From positions 1 to 19,998 of the forward strand of contig JAFGQM010000096.1 of the NCBI GenBank assembly GCA_016935655.1: 19,998 nucleotides of DNA, read 5' to 3'. Every line of letters starts with the position of its first letter. Position 1 is the stretch's first letter. Below the pieces are notes generated by a model. That model was not told the DNA's origin and made no database searches. It worked only from the letters and a program-made list of their open reading frames with translations. The DNA is from Candidatus Altarchaeota archaeon (GTDB taxonomy: Archaea; Altiarchaeota; Altiarchaeia; JAFGQM01). Made by a program: the position numbers and the translations under genes. Shown here in pieces: positions 1 to 6,989 of the stretch.

Positions 1-151
1 CCCGCCCCTTCTCGCAGACTACCAGGGTCTTGAAGCCCTCGTCCTTTGCCCCGCGGCAGATGTCCAAAGCTGAGTGGGAGCCTAAAGTTCCTATGGTCAG
101 GTTTTTCTTGTACCCAGAGAGGACCTTTTTTATCTCGCCTTGTTTAATCAT
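1..151 (-). CDS. purP: PurP N-terminus (FAICAR synthetase), partial
   Basis: Only the first 50 codons are inside the window; the gene runs off the left edge. The translation begins MIKQGEIKKVLSGYKK and continues LTIGTLGSHSALDICRGAKD, EGFKTLVVCEKGR. This closely resembles the N-terminus of archaeal PurP, where a TLGSH motif is followed by L-x-I-x-x-GAK-x-EGF. PurP is an ATP-grasp enzyme that uses formate and ATP to convert AICAR to FAICAR in archaeal purine synthesis, replacing the folate-dependent bacterial step. The start is the ATG at 149-151. Its upstream 50 bp are nearly repeated before the next gene upstream. The family call is firm for such a short piece, but the ATP-grasp core cannot be checked. 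Confidence 0.85.
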   Translation of the reverse strand, partial: MIKQGEIKKVLSGYKKNLTIGTLGSHSALDICRGAKDEGFKTLVVCEKGR

Positions 152-193
152 CTTCTTTCATGATAATTAGAAGGGGAAAAAAGTAAAATGCGC
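144..193 (-). repeat. Upstream region of purP, copy A of a duplicated leader
   Basis: These 50 bp contain the purP start codon and the AT-rich region before it. They align with 797-848 at about 43 of 52 columns with two 1-bp gaps, in the same orientation and the same position relative to a start codon (ATGATTAA in both). The piece presumably carries the promoter and ribosome-loading region. The two copies must share an origin, but the proteins diverge after the first three residues. Confidence 0.75.
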
Positions 194-210
194 GCAGTTG
201 TTCAGACCGC

Positions 211-804
211 CTAATATTTCGTAACAAACCTTAGTTCGATTTCCCTACCTGCCGCCAACAAGGTTTTATACCCAACGGGTTTGTATCCACCTTTTTCAAA
301 GCCCAATATAAAGAATCTTGCAGCTTCAAGTCTCTGGTCTTGGTTCCACATAAAAGCCATTTTTATAGGCTCGAATATTTTCGGGTCTTTGGGATAGACT
401 GTAATTGGAAATTCTGAGTTCACTGGGCCTTCCAAAGCACATTTACTTTCGATTAGAATCCTCTCAACATCTGATAGTCTGATACTTCCCTTGCGCGCAC
501 CCCTAATGCAATGAGTGTAAGATATAGAATAGTTTAGACTGGGTCCATCGAACCATAGTTTTAGATGTCGAAACTGAAAAAATTCCAACAAGACCAATAA
601 TATGATTCCACCGCCAAGAAACAAACAGAGGAATATAAGCCCCCCCGTATCTAGATCCGTATCCCCTCGGCTTAACTGAAATAGATACCCAAGGCCAGTG
701 AAGATAAACACAATAGAGATTATATGAAGCAGACTTATCGGAGCTCTTTTGTATGTCAGTTTATCGCCCCCCACTTTCACAGAGCTCATTAATCTCTTAA
801 TCAT
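211..804 (-). CDS. Membrane protein, two TM segments, unknown family
   Basis: This 197-residue protein is not recognised. It has two hydrophobic segments, about residues 24-46 and 54-77, followed by a soluble domain of about 115 residues (from FRHLKLWFDGPSL to the end) alternating short strands and a late helix, somewhat like small membrane-tethered PH-type domains. It resembles the C-terminal half of the next gene upstream (864-1577): both have H-L-(K/E)-L-x-F, a D-(V/I)-E-x-I segment, PK near the middle, G-(F/L)-EK-x-GY, and a final I-x-L-x-F. The two are therefore paralogues. The ATG at 804 is supported because the same sequence context surrounds the purP start. The gene is AT-richer than those to the right. 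Function unknown. Confidence 0.65.
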   Translation of the reverse strand: MIKRLMSSVKVGGDKLTYKRAPISLLHIISIVFIFTGLGYLFQLSRGDTDLDTGGLIFLCLFLGGGIILLVLLEFFQFRHLKLWFDGPSLNYSISYTHCIRGARKGSIRLSDVERILIESKCALEGPVNSEFPITVYPKDPKIFEPIKMAFMWNQDQRLEAARFFILGFEKGGYKPVGYKTLLAAGREIELRFVTKY

Positions 805-848
805 CTTTCTTCACATCATAATTAAAAGTAGAAAATAGTAAAACGCGC
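797..848 (-). repeat. Upstream region of the 197-residue membrane protein, copy B of the purP leader
   Basis: The stretch covers the start codon at 802-804 and the 44 bases before it. It matches the purP upstream region (144-193) over its full length, including the GCGC at the far end, an AGTAAAA block, an AATTA block and ATGATTAA across the start. Conservation up to the start codon and not beyond suggests that a promoter and translation start were copied as a unit. Confidence 0.75.
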
Positions 849-863
849 ATCAAAAATCGATAT

Positions 864-1577
864 CTAAGGCTTCCTAAACTCTAGCCTGATATCATTTTTA
901 TGCGCAATGGAACCTTGTCTCTCTTCCCTCACAACATACCCCCTCTTCTCAAGGCCCGATTTCAGGAATTCAATAATCTTGGTTTCCTCGCTACTATACT
1001 GGCCGATGACATCAGCTATAATACCCGTATTAAAAAACTCGAACCTTCGCTCCTTAGGGTTAACCAGTATCTTAAATCCGTATTTTCCGACCTCAAAAAC
1101 TATTGATTCTATATCCGGGATTTTGAAGGGACTACTCCATTTGGGCGACATGAAGAAATGGAGACTGTCATTTTCAAAAGAAAGCTCGAGGTGTTTTACA
1201 TACAAGGTTCTCAGTAAAAACAACAAAAAGAGACCTAAACACAGAAGGACCATGCTTATAATGAAAAGTTCATCCTCGTATTTTATAAGCGATAGGAACA
1301 GAGCTCCAAAACCGCTTAAAAAGATTAGGATTACATAAAGCTCCATCCAACTCACTTTCATTTTGGCAAAATGGAATACTAAAATTAGTACCCCAATAAT
1401 AGGTAACCCTAATATGAATCCGGATACGCCTCCCATGCTCTTTTTGACGACTAAACTCTCGAAAGAGAGGGAGAACAAAGCTGCCAGAAATAGCATGAGA
1501 AATAGAATGACAAATATGCTCTTTGTATCAAGCCTTGGTTGAGTATAGACCAGCTTATCGGGATTTATTTCATCCAT
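864..1577 (-). CDS. Membrane protein, four TM segments, paralogue of the downstream gene
   Basis: This 237-residue protein has four hydrophobic segments (about residues 20-40, 50-70, 78-98 and 104-124) and then a soluble domain of about 110 residues. That domain is related to the one in the gene at 211-804: HLELSFENDSL against HLKLWFDGPSL, IPDIESIVFE against LSDVERILIE, and a shared LEKRGY/FEKGGY turn before a final strand. The family is not recognised. The start is the ATG at 1575-1577, 27 bp after the stop of the preceding gene. An A+T-rich block (ATTATTTG) lies about 19 bp upstream, rather close for a leaderless TATA box. Codon use is AT-richer than that of the genes beyond 1605. Confidence 0.6.
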   Translation of the reverse strand: MDEINPDKLVYTQPRLDTKSIFVILFLMLFLAALFSLSFESLVVKKSMGGVSGFILGLPIIGVLILVFHFAKMKVSWMELYVILIFLSGFGALFLSLIKYEDELFIISMVLLCLGLFLLFLLRTLYVKHLELSFENDSLHFFMSPKWSSPFKIPDIESIVFEVGKYGFKILVNPKERRFEFFNTGIIADVIGQYSSEETKIIEFLKSGLEKRGYVVREERQGSIAHKNDIRLEFRKP

Positions 1578-1604
1578 CTTTTACAAATTGACAAATAATC
1601 CCTC

Positions 1605-2045
1605 TTATTCCACATCCAGATACAAATCCTTGTCAGACTTTCCATCGGAATCGATGTCAAACCATATCTTGAACCTGCCCACCTCCCTCTTCGATTTCGC
1701 TGTGAACGTCCTCTCCACGCTGTCCCCGGGAGCCAGGGAGTTTATGGAGTGGAGGGTTACGGACGCGTTCTCCAGGTTCGGCGAGAGGTACATCCTTATC
1801 CCGAGGCCCCTTGCAGTCTCGCCCACATTCCTGGCGGTGGTCTTTATCGTGAATTTGGACTCCTTGGGCACGGTGTCCTTGCTCATCTCAAAACAGACCT
1901 TTATACTATTCTTTTCCGTGCACTCGCCCTCCACGAGGAAGGTGACCCACGAGGCGAAAGTGAATATTATCACGACTACAAGTACTAGGAATATCAATCC
2001 GAATATGTTCTTCCACCTGATCCTCTTAATCGTTTTTAAACTCAT
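1605..2045 (-). CDS. Membrane-anchored Ig-like protein with a DxDxDG loop
   Basis: The 146 residues comprise a short basic N-terminus, one transmembrane helix (about 14-38) and an extracytoplasmic beta domain of roughly 105 residues. That domain has the pattern of CARDB-type Ig-like folds: FTIKTTARNVGETARG, then a strand pair ending LAPGDSVERTFTA. Two cysteines (42 and 51) could form a disulphide. Near the C-terminus DIDSDGKSD (130-138) fits the DxDxDG loop typical of calcium-binding surface modules. The gene starts inside the end of the preceding gene (20-bp overlap), so the two are very likely co-transcribed and translationally coupled. Function is inferred only as a surface or envelope component. 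Confidence 0.65.
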   Translation of the reverse strand: MSLKTIKRIRWKNIFGLIFLVLVVVIIFTFASWVTFLVEGECTEKNSIKVCFEMSKDTVPKESKFTIKTTARNVGETARGLGIRMYLSPNLENASVTLHSINSLAPGDSVERTFTAKSKREVGRFKIWFDIDSDGKSDKDLYLDVE

Positions 2046-2883
2046 CCCTGGAACCTGTCGATACCTTTAATGTAGTTTTGGCCGTGGTCTCCAATTTCCC
2101 GTCGGCGGTCGCGGCCTTGATTGTTATCACATACTCACCCTCGTCAGCCCCCTTGCCCACGTTTAGGGGTATGAAGACATCCCTCAGTCCGTTTGCCTCC
2201 AGCTCCACTATCCTTTTGTATGCGAGATGGCCCTCCTGGAAATAAAGCCCGCTCTCTTCCGGGACCTCTGCGGTCATGATTATATCCCTTATCGGCTCGC
2301 CCCCGTTGTTCTTTATATACGCCCTCAACCCGGCCGACCCTCCGGGGAATGTCCCTCCTTCCGGCACAGTAGCCGCCTCCAGGGATACGGAGATCGCGCC
2401 CCCGGTGGGGCTCAAAAAGTCCACGTTCTCCATATTGATTACAACAAAGACCACTATTAATATCAGGGCCGCAAAGCCTATCATGATTATATTGGTGTCC
2501 AGCTTGGACATCAGCACCTTCTCCGCAGCCTCTGCTTCTATAGCCTCCTCTATCTCCCCTTCTACCTCCTCCACCTGCTCCCGGGCCTGCTGCAGTTTCA
2601 ACGTCCTTCCAAGGGGCTTCTCCTTCAGCTCTATGAGCCTTCTCTCCACCTCTGCCAGCTCGGTCTCAAAATGGGTCTTATGGGTCAGGGCCTCCCTTTC
2701 GGTTATCTTGCCCTGCTTTTCAGCCAGTTTCACATGCTCAATGTTCTTCTTCAGCTGGAGCCTCTGGGTCTGGAGCTTCGTCATGGCGGCTATCAGCTCA
2801 TGGCGGCGCCTGCCCGAGCTAAACATGAGAAATAGGACAAATAAGGCAAAAATCAGCAGTCCAATAAATATCAAGTCAGCCAT
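2026..2883 (-). CDS. Membrane protein with coiled coil and outer Ig-like domain
   Basis: The 285 residues are arranged as an N-terminal membrane helix (about 3-22), a long charged helical region (about 25-115) rich in heptad-like Leu/Ala and Glu/Lys likely to form a coiled coil, a second membrane helix (about 130-150), and an Ig-like beta domain (about 163-275). The last contains LRAYIKNNGGEPIRDI, as in CARDB-type domains. With two membrane passes, the coiled coil would be cytoplasmic and the beta domain outside. The family is not recognised. The following gene overlaps its last 20 bp and encodes another membrane-tethered Ig-like domain, so the two products may interact. The ATG at 2883 lies about 29 bp from a TATA-like tract, suggesting a leaderless mRNA. 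Confidence 0.65.
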   Translation of the reverse strand: MADLIFIGLLIFALFVLFLMFSSGRRRHELIAAMTKLQTQRLQLKKNIEHVKLAEKQGKITEREALTHKTHFETELAEVERRLIELKEKPLGRTLKLQQAREQVEEVEGEIEEAIEAEAAEKVLMSKLDTNIIMIGFAALILIVVFVVINMENVDFLSPTGGAISVSLEAATVPEGGTFPGGSAGLRAYIKNNGGEPIRDIIMTAEVPEESGLYFQEGHLAYKRIVELEANGLRDVFIPLNVGKGADEGEYVITIKAATADGKLETTAKTTLKVSTGSRDEFKND

Positions 2884-2907
2884 TTGCTATGAATTAGGGG
2901 AGAGGAC

Positions 2908-2916
2908 ATAAAAATT
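2908..2916 (-). promoter_or_regulatory. TATA box for the 2026-2883 gene
   Basis: On the minus strand the tract reads AATTTTTAT and begins directly after the TAG stop of the surface-protein gene. Its centre is about 29 bases from the ATG at 2883, close to the spacing expected for a leaderless archaeal transcript. The intergenic gap is only 33 bp. Confidence 0.55.
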
Positions 2917-4761
2917 CTATTCAGCTGGGCCCCAGACGGTGCCCACGCTAGTCCTCTCAAAGCCATCAGCGGTCTTGTAACTGATGCTTATTGTCTTTTC
3001 GAATCTTAAACCCGTTGGCCCACAGCCTATGTCCTCTATTGTACAAACTGTTGTGTCCCCCGCCATTACTGTGGTCTCCTCGCAGCTGCCCCCCTCGATG
3101 CTTACATTCTCAATCCTCTGCCCTGCACCGTTGATAAAAATAATTTGGAGCTCGTTTGTGACGGGATTGCAAGCCCAGTCATTTGGCTTCACACTACCGA
3201 ATCCACTCATGCCCGGGACTGCTCCCGGCGAGGTGCTGAACATACCCATCTGCAAGCTTAGTATACCAGTCATAACCTGCATGTATGCGGATGTCATCGA
3301 GGGTGTTTTCACGATAACGAACTTCCCTTCTTGATTTATCGTTGTTTCTTGGATTATGCTCTCCATTATGTCAAAGTACGCCTCCATCTGCTGCATCTGC
3401 TCCTCCGAACCGGAGGAAGAGTTGGCCATCAGTCCCCTCATCTGGCCGATCATCTGCTTTAGGTAATCCACAACGTCCTCTAGTCCCTTCTTCCCGTCTG
3501 TGGCCTTCTGCTCGTCCGCGAACATCAACACGGCCTTGCCGCCTTTGTCGCCCTCACTGGCACCCAAGGCTTCCATATCAAGCATAAAGGCGAGGTCTAC
3601 CGGGGCATCACTATAGCTCAATGTCGTCTGCATGTTCTGTTTCATGGACGGGGTCATCTGGAACCCTACCGTGAAGCTGCCCTCCCCTGCCTTTGACACC
3701 ACTTCCATCAGTTCGCTGTTCGCCTTTATGCTCTTCCCAGAACCGCTGTTCAAATCTATCACCTTTTTCATGAAGTCCAGCTGTGTCGTGAACGCCAGTG
3801 TGGAATCGTCCAGGAAAGCTATGTTGTTGCTGTATGAGGTCTGTGTCGGGACTGGCATTTCCGCTGCGTAATAATCATAGCCCGTAAAACTGGGGCCGCT
3901 ATATACCTTCACATTCTTGTACTCACTCTCGGAGCCTGAGCTCCCGAAGAAGCTGTTGACTACTTTGTCCTTGTTGAAGGAGCCCTTGACTATCACGCCG
4001 GTATTTGTACTGTATTCCACCTCTTCCATAAAGACAACCACATCAGTCAATGAGTCGAGTTTTATCCCATAAGTATCTTCGAGCTGCGATTTGAGGAAGT
4101 CCATATCCACGGCTGGGGCGATCATGGCACCCGTAATGTAAGAGGGCGTAGTATAAGACTTCAAGCTCTCCTCTATCAGCTCCAGGGCCCATGGGGGATC
4201 GACCCGGATGAACATGAAAGACTCCTCAGGTATCAGTTCCATCGCCGGCTTTGCCGCAGTCAGACTTCCTCCGCCTCCCGTGTCTATACCGCCACCTGTG
4301 GTCCCCCCTCCTGTGGAAATCCCTATCATAGCCAGGAGGCTGTCAAGGAACCCCATGAAGTATAATACAGATAGGACAGCCACAATCGCAATTATGATTA
4401 TGATTAAGATTATCTTCTTCTTGGAGCCCTTTGGCTTCTCGGGCTTTGGTGGCTTCTCCCCTTTCTTTTCCTCGGCTTTTGGAGTTTCAGGCGGGGCTTC
4501 TTGTTCCTTCCTCATCGACTCGAAGAAATCATCGTTGGCTGGCGGAGCCGGAGCCTCCGTTTTAGGGGGCGCGCTTATAGCCTCTTCAACAATATCCTCA
4601 ATCTTTTTTTCCACGGGGGCGTTGGAAAAGGCAGAGTCTATGTCCTCCTGGCTGTAGCCCACGTCCATCATCTCGCTTTTGACTTGTTCTATGGCCTTGC
4701 CTGAATCCAGCTCGCTCTTCACGGCCTTCTTAAGTTCCTCCACTTCTGCCGGGCTTAACAT
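2917..4761 (-). CDS. Large membrane-anchored surface protein, DUF3352-like layout
   Basis: The 614 residues start with a small helical region (about 1-47, PAEVEELKKAVKSEL...) resembling the short UBA/SHOCT-like helices found at the N-termini of archaeal membrane proteins. A Pro/Lys/Glu-rich linker (60-115), one membrane helix (about 116-136) and a Gly/Thr-rich hinge (150-165) follow. The large outer domain (about 175-515) begins ELIPEESFMFIRVDPP, an arrangement like DUF3352-type proteins. A final beta domain with four cysteines starts near NDWACNPVTNELQI. I chose the ATG at 4759-4761 because a TATA-like tract lies 26 bases upstream. The longer reading frame, starting within the previous gene, adds 38 residues with no similarity to a normal N-terminus. 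Substrate and partners are unknown. Confidence 0.7.
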   Translation of the reverse strand: MLSPAEVEELKKAVKSELDSGKAIEQVKSEMMDVGYSQEDIDSAFSNAPVEKKIEDIVEEAISAPPKTEAPAPPANDDFFESMRKEQEAPPETPKAEEKKGEKPPKPEKPKGSKKKIILIIIIIAIVAVLSVLYFMGFLDSLLAMIGISTGGGTTGGGIDTGGGGSLTAAKPAMELIPEESFMFIRVDPPWALELIEESLKSYTTPSYITGAMIAPAVDMDFLKSQLEDTYGIKLDSLTDVVVFMEEVEYSTNTGVIVKGSFNKDKVVNSFFGSSGSESEYKNVKVYSGPSFTGYDYYAAEMPVPTQTSYSNNIAFLDDSTLAFTTQLDFMKKVIDLNSGSGKSIKANSELMEVVSKAGEGSFTVGFQMTPSMKQNMQTTLSYSDAPVDLAFMLDMEALGASEGDKGGKAVLMFADEQKATDGKKGLEDVVDYLKQMIGQMRGLMANSSSGSEEQMQQMEAYFDIMESIIQETTINQEGKFVIVKTPSMTSAYMQVMTGILSLQMGMFSTSPGAVPGMSGFGSVKPNDWACNPVTNELQIIFINGAGQRIENVSIEGGSCEETTVMAGDTTVCTIEDIGCGPTGLRFEKTISISYKTADGFERTSVGTVWGPAE

Positions 4762-4782
4762 GATTATAGTTAGTCTATCTTC

Positions 4783-4793
4783 TTTTAAAAATA
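4783..4793 (-). promoter_or_regulatory. TATA box for the large surface protein
   Basis: On the minus strand the tract reads TATTTTTAAAA. Its centre lies about 26 bases before the ATG at 4761, with no Shine-Dalgarno in between, so a leaderless transcript is likely. The same tract follows a hairpin at the end of the upstream gene. Confidence 0.6.
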
Positions 4794-4810
4794 AGGGTGC
4801 TTGGACCCTA
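4785..4810 (-). terminator. Hairpin plus T-rich tract after the 77-residue protein
   Basis: On the minus strand AGGGT-ccaagc-ACCCT forms a 5-bp stem (4794-4798 with 4805-4809) whose left arm uses bases of the TAG stop codon. TTATTTTT follows immediately. This is a plausible intrinsic-type terminator. The T-tract overlaps the TATA box of the next gene. Confidence 0.45.
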
Positions 4811-5041
4811 TTTGATAACCGCCTCGGCGTAGACGATTGCCAGGCCCAGGAGCAGTATGCCCCCCGTGACAACATCAGACTCCTTGTTCACGGCGCCGGC
4901 CAGTATCAATATGCCGCCTATCAGGATGAACATCATGGGCATCAGCTCGCCCAGATCCTTTGAGTAGAAGGTTGCGACTATAACAACGACTATCACGGCG
5001 AAAAGTATCTCAAAAAGGTTTCCTACGCCTCTTTTTTCCAT
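4808..5041 (-). CDS. Small three-TM membrane protein
   Basis: The 77-residue protein is almost wholly hydrophobic, with segments at about 9-27, 32-50 and 55-75. The loops are short and charged (KDLGEL, NKESD). The family is not recognised. The ATG at 5041 is preceded by a TATA-like tract centred about 25 bases upstream and by no Shine-Dalgarno, fitting a leaderless mRNA. It lies between the aminotransferase and the large surface protein, all on the same strand, but each gene appears to have its own promoter, so a shared role is not implied. Confidence 0.6.
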   Translation of the reverse strand: MEKRGVGNLFEILFAVIVVVIVATFYSKDLGELMPMMFILIGGILILAGAVNKESDVVTGGILLLGLAIVYAEAVIK

Positions 5042-5061
5042 AAATCTTTATGGAGACTAAG

Positions 5062-5070
5062 AATAAAAAA
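5062..5070 (-). promoter_or_regulatory. TATA box for the 77-residue membrane protein
   Basis: TTTTTTATT on the minus strand is centred about 25 bases before the ATG at 5041. It begins five bases after the TAG stop of the aminotransferase and could also act as that gene's terminator tract. Confidence 0.5.
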
Positions 5071-5075
5071 CAAGG

Positions 5076-6218
5076 CTATTTTGACAAACCTTTCACGGTT
5101 TTCATCCTGTCGAACGCCCCCCCCAATACCTTTATGTTCCCACTGCCGTAGCTTATCCTCAGGCATCCCCTGCCGTTGGTTCCGAAGGGCGACCCCGGGA
5201 CCGTCCCCACACCGGCCTCCAGAAGGGCGTTGGCCAGCTCCACGTCGTCATGGCCGTCGAAGTAGGGGAAGATATAGAATGCACCGTTTGGCTTTTTGCA
5301 GACTGCGTTTATCTCCTTCATCCTCTCCATGACATAATCCCGCCTCTTTTGCAGTTCCCTCATCATTATCTTGCTGTCCTTTTCTGCCTCAAGGGTGAAG
5401 CATGCCAGGGCGCCATATTGCGCGAATGATACCGGGTTTGAGACTGACTGCTCCTGAATCACTGACATCTTGTCTATTATCTCGAACTCCTCGCAGGCCG
5501 CGTACCCTAGCCTCCATCCTGTCATGGAGAACTGCTTCGAGAATGCATTGACTGTTATGGTCTTAGGGTACGCTGAGCCAGGGCTGAAGTGCGCCCCCTC
5601 GTATATCATCTTTTCATAGCACTCGTCTGATATGAGCCATATATCGTTCGCTTCCGCCACCTTTATTATCTTTTTGAGCACGGATTCCGGATAGACCGCA
5701 CCTGTCGGGTTATTGGGCGAATTGATCACCACTATCTTAGCCTTGGACCTGTCCAGAGCGGCAAGGAAGTCGTCGTCTGGCACGAACCCGTTGTCAGGCT
5801 TCAGCGGGAGCCAAGCGACATTGCCTCCTGCGAGCTTGACCATGCTCTCATAGCTCACCCACGAGGGGTTTGGCAGTGCGACGACGTCGCCTTCGTCTAT
5901 CATAGTCATGAATATCTCATACAGGATGTTCTTTGCCCCCATGCTCACTATGACCTTCCCGTCGTCTATGTTCTTCAAACCGTTCTCTTTGGCCAGCTTC
6001 TCTGCTATCTTGGCCCTCAACTCGGGTATGCCCTTCCCAGGCGTGTAGTGGACCTTCCCCTCGTCCAGCGCCTTCTTTGCGGCCTCCTTTATGCACTTGG
6101 GGGTGTCAAAGTCAGGCCTGCCCACAGTGAGGTTTATTACCCCCTCCTTCTTCGCCAGTGCAGCATACTTGAAAGTGGCGGAGGGAGGGACATCCAAGAC
6201 CCTCTTTGCCAGCATCAT
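5076..6218 (-). CDS. Class I/II PLP-dependent aminotransferase
   Basis: This is a complete fold-type I aminotransferase of 380 residues, in the aspartate/aromatic aminotransferase group, transferring an amino group between an amino acid and a 2-oxo acid. Visible signatures are VGRPDFDTP near the N-terminus, SMGAKN (PLP phosphate region), SPNNPTGAV, DECYE with the pyridine-binding Asp at about 198, SKQFSMTGWRLGY with the Schiff-base Lys at about 228, and CLRISYG with the substrate-carboxylate Arg at about 354. Exact substrates cannot be read from sequence. The start could be the GTG at 6227, directly after the L15e stop, but the ATG at 6218 has AGGTGG ending five bases upstream and is preferred. 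It is probably co-transcribed with L15e. Confidence 0.9.
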   Translation of the reverse strand: MMLAKRVLDVPPSATFKYAALAKKEGVINLTVGRPDFDTPKCIKEAAKKALDEGKVHYTPGKGIPELRAKIAEKLAKENGLKNIDDGKVIVSMGAKNILYEIFMTMIDEGDVVALPNPSWVSYESMVKLAGGNVAWLPLKPDNGFVPDDDFLAALDRSKAKIVVINSPNNPTGAVYPESVLKKIIKVAEANDIWLISDECYEKMIYEGAHFSPGSAYPKTITVNAFSKQFSMTGWRLGYAACEEFEIIDKMSVIQEQSVSNPVSFAQYGALACFTLEAEKDSKIMMRELQKRRDYVMERMKEINAVCKKPNGAFYIFPYFDGHDDVELANALLEAGVGTVPGSPFGTNGRGCLRISYGSGNIKVLGGAFDRMKTVKGLSK

Positions 6219-6227
6219 TCTTTCCAC

Positions 6228-6860
6228 CTATTTACCGCGATTGCCATGAGCGGCAAGACTCGGGCGTATCTTCTCAGCACCCTTGCCCTTTCTCCTTAGG
6301 CCGCGGCTCTTCTTTCCGGCGGGCGTAAGGCCCCTCTCAGCCCTGCCCCTCTGTGTCTTTTCACAGATCCAGTTTATATCCCTGTCGTTCTTCACGTGGG
6401 GATTGTAAGGATCGACTAATAAGACCTCAAACCACTTGTATTGGCCGTCCTCCCAGAGCCAGTATGAGGCCAGCACCTCGCAGTTCGGGAAGGCCTTGCT
6501 AGCCCTCTCTTCTGCCACCACCTGCAAGCTCTTATTGAGCGTGGCGTAGAGGTACTCCTTCTTCGGCTTCCTGCCCCCGTCAGTCTGCCTTCTCTTCCTC
6601 TTGCCCCTTCTTACCCTGACCCTTGCGGCGACAAACCCGGGCTTGTCCTTCCAGCCGTATGCCCTGGCCTTCCAGGATTTTATGGGCCTCTCCTCGCCTT
6701 CGATGGAGCCGTCCTTCCTCCAGACTTTGCTCCTCTCCTTCCATACGGACTTCAGGTCGGCGATAATCCCTCTATATTGCTCGTTGTCCTTGCCTTTGAG
6801 CTCTAGAAGTTTTTCCCGCTTTTTCGGCTCGATACCAGTAAGAAATTTTTTTTCGTTCAT
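6228..6860 (-). CDS. rpl15e: 50S ribosomal protein L15e
   Basis: This is a component of the archaeal/eukaryotic large ribosomal subunit. Diagnostic stretches are KSWKARAYGWKDKPGFVAAR, VRVRRG, KSLQVVAEERASKAFPN, the SYW-x-x-x-DGQYKWFEVLLVDP segment and the C-terminal GLTPAGKKSRGLRRKGKGAE. The usual N-terminal WK region is present (SVWKERSKVW), preceded by about 25 extra residues not seen in, for example, the methanogen protein. The ATG at 6860 is chosen because GGAGAGGAG precedes it. A GTG 33 bp further upstream is in frame but has no such support. The product is 210 residues. A promoter with an unusually long leader lies upstream, and the aminotransferase follows without a gap. Confidence 0.93.
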   Translation of the reverse strand: MNEKKFLTGIEPKKREKLLELKGKDNEQYRGIIADLKSVWKERSKVWRKDGSIEGEERPIKSWKARAYGWKDKPGFVAARVRVRRGKRKRRQTDGGRKPKKEYLYATLNKSLQVVAEERASKAFPNCEVLASYWLWEDGQYKWFEVLLVDPYNPHVKNDRDINWICEKTQRGRAERGLTPAGKKSRGLRRKGKGAEKIRPSLAAHGNRGK

Positions 6861-6898
6861 TCTCTCTCCTCTCCGGTTCAGGCTCTTGCCCACATCCC
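6857..6898 (-). other. Possible 13-codon leader ORF overlapping the L15e start
   Basis: In the leader of the L15e mRNA an ATG at 6896-6898 opens a short frame, MGCGQEPEPERRE, whose TGA overlaps the L15e ATG as ATGA. The ORF contains the L15e Shine-Dalgarno (GGAGAGGAG) in its last codons. The TATA box at 6931-6940 predicts transcription starting near 6909, about 11 bases before this ATG. It may be a coupled leader peptide or a chance frame. Confidence 0.35.
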
Positions 6899-6930
6899 AT
6901 ACGGAGTTTCCTTATGTTTGAGATTCAACG

Positions 6931-6940
6931 TATAAAAAGG
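6931..6940 (-). promoter_or_regulatory. TATA box for L15e
   Basis: CCTTTTTATA on the minus strand is a good archaeal TATA match. The predicted start near 6909 leaves a leader of about 50 bases before the L15e ATG, in contrast to the leaderless genes around it. Confidence 0.6.
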
Positions 6941-6989
6941 TGTTTTTATTTTTTTGATTCATTATAGAACGCATATTTATGGGGATAGG

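Noticed and set aside
1588..2070. Plus-strand 160-residue frame
   Set aside because: It is antisense to the 146-residue Ig-like gene, which has a membrane helix, an Ig-like pattern and operon overlap.
4762..4875. 38-residue N-terminal extension of the large surface protein
   Set aside because: It overlaps the upstream membrane-protein gene and crosses the hairpin and TATA tract; the ATG at 4761 fits a leaderless start.
6861..6893. GTG start 11 codons upstream for L15e
   Set aside because: The ATG at 6860 has a strong Shine-Dalgarno, and the 11 extra codons overlay that site.
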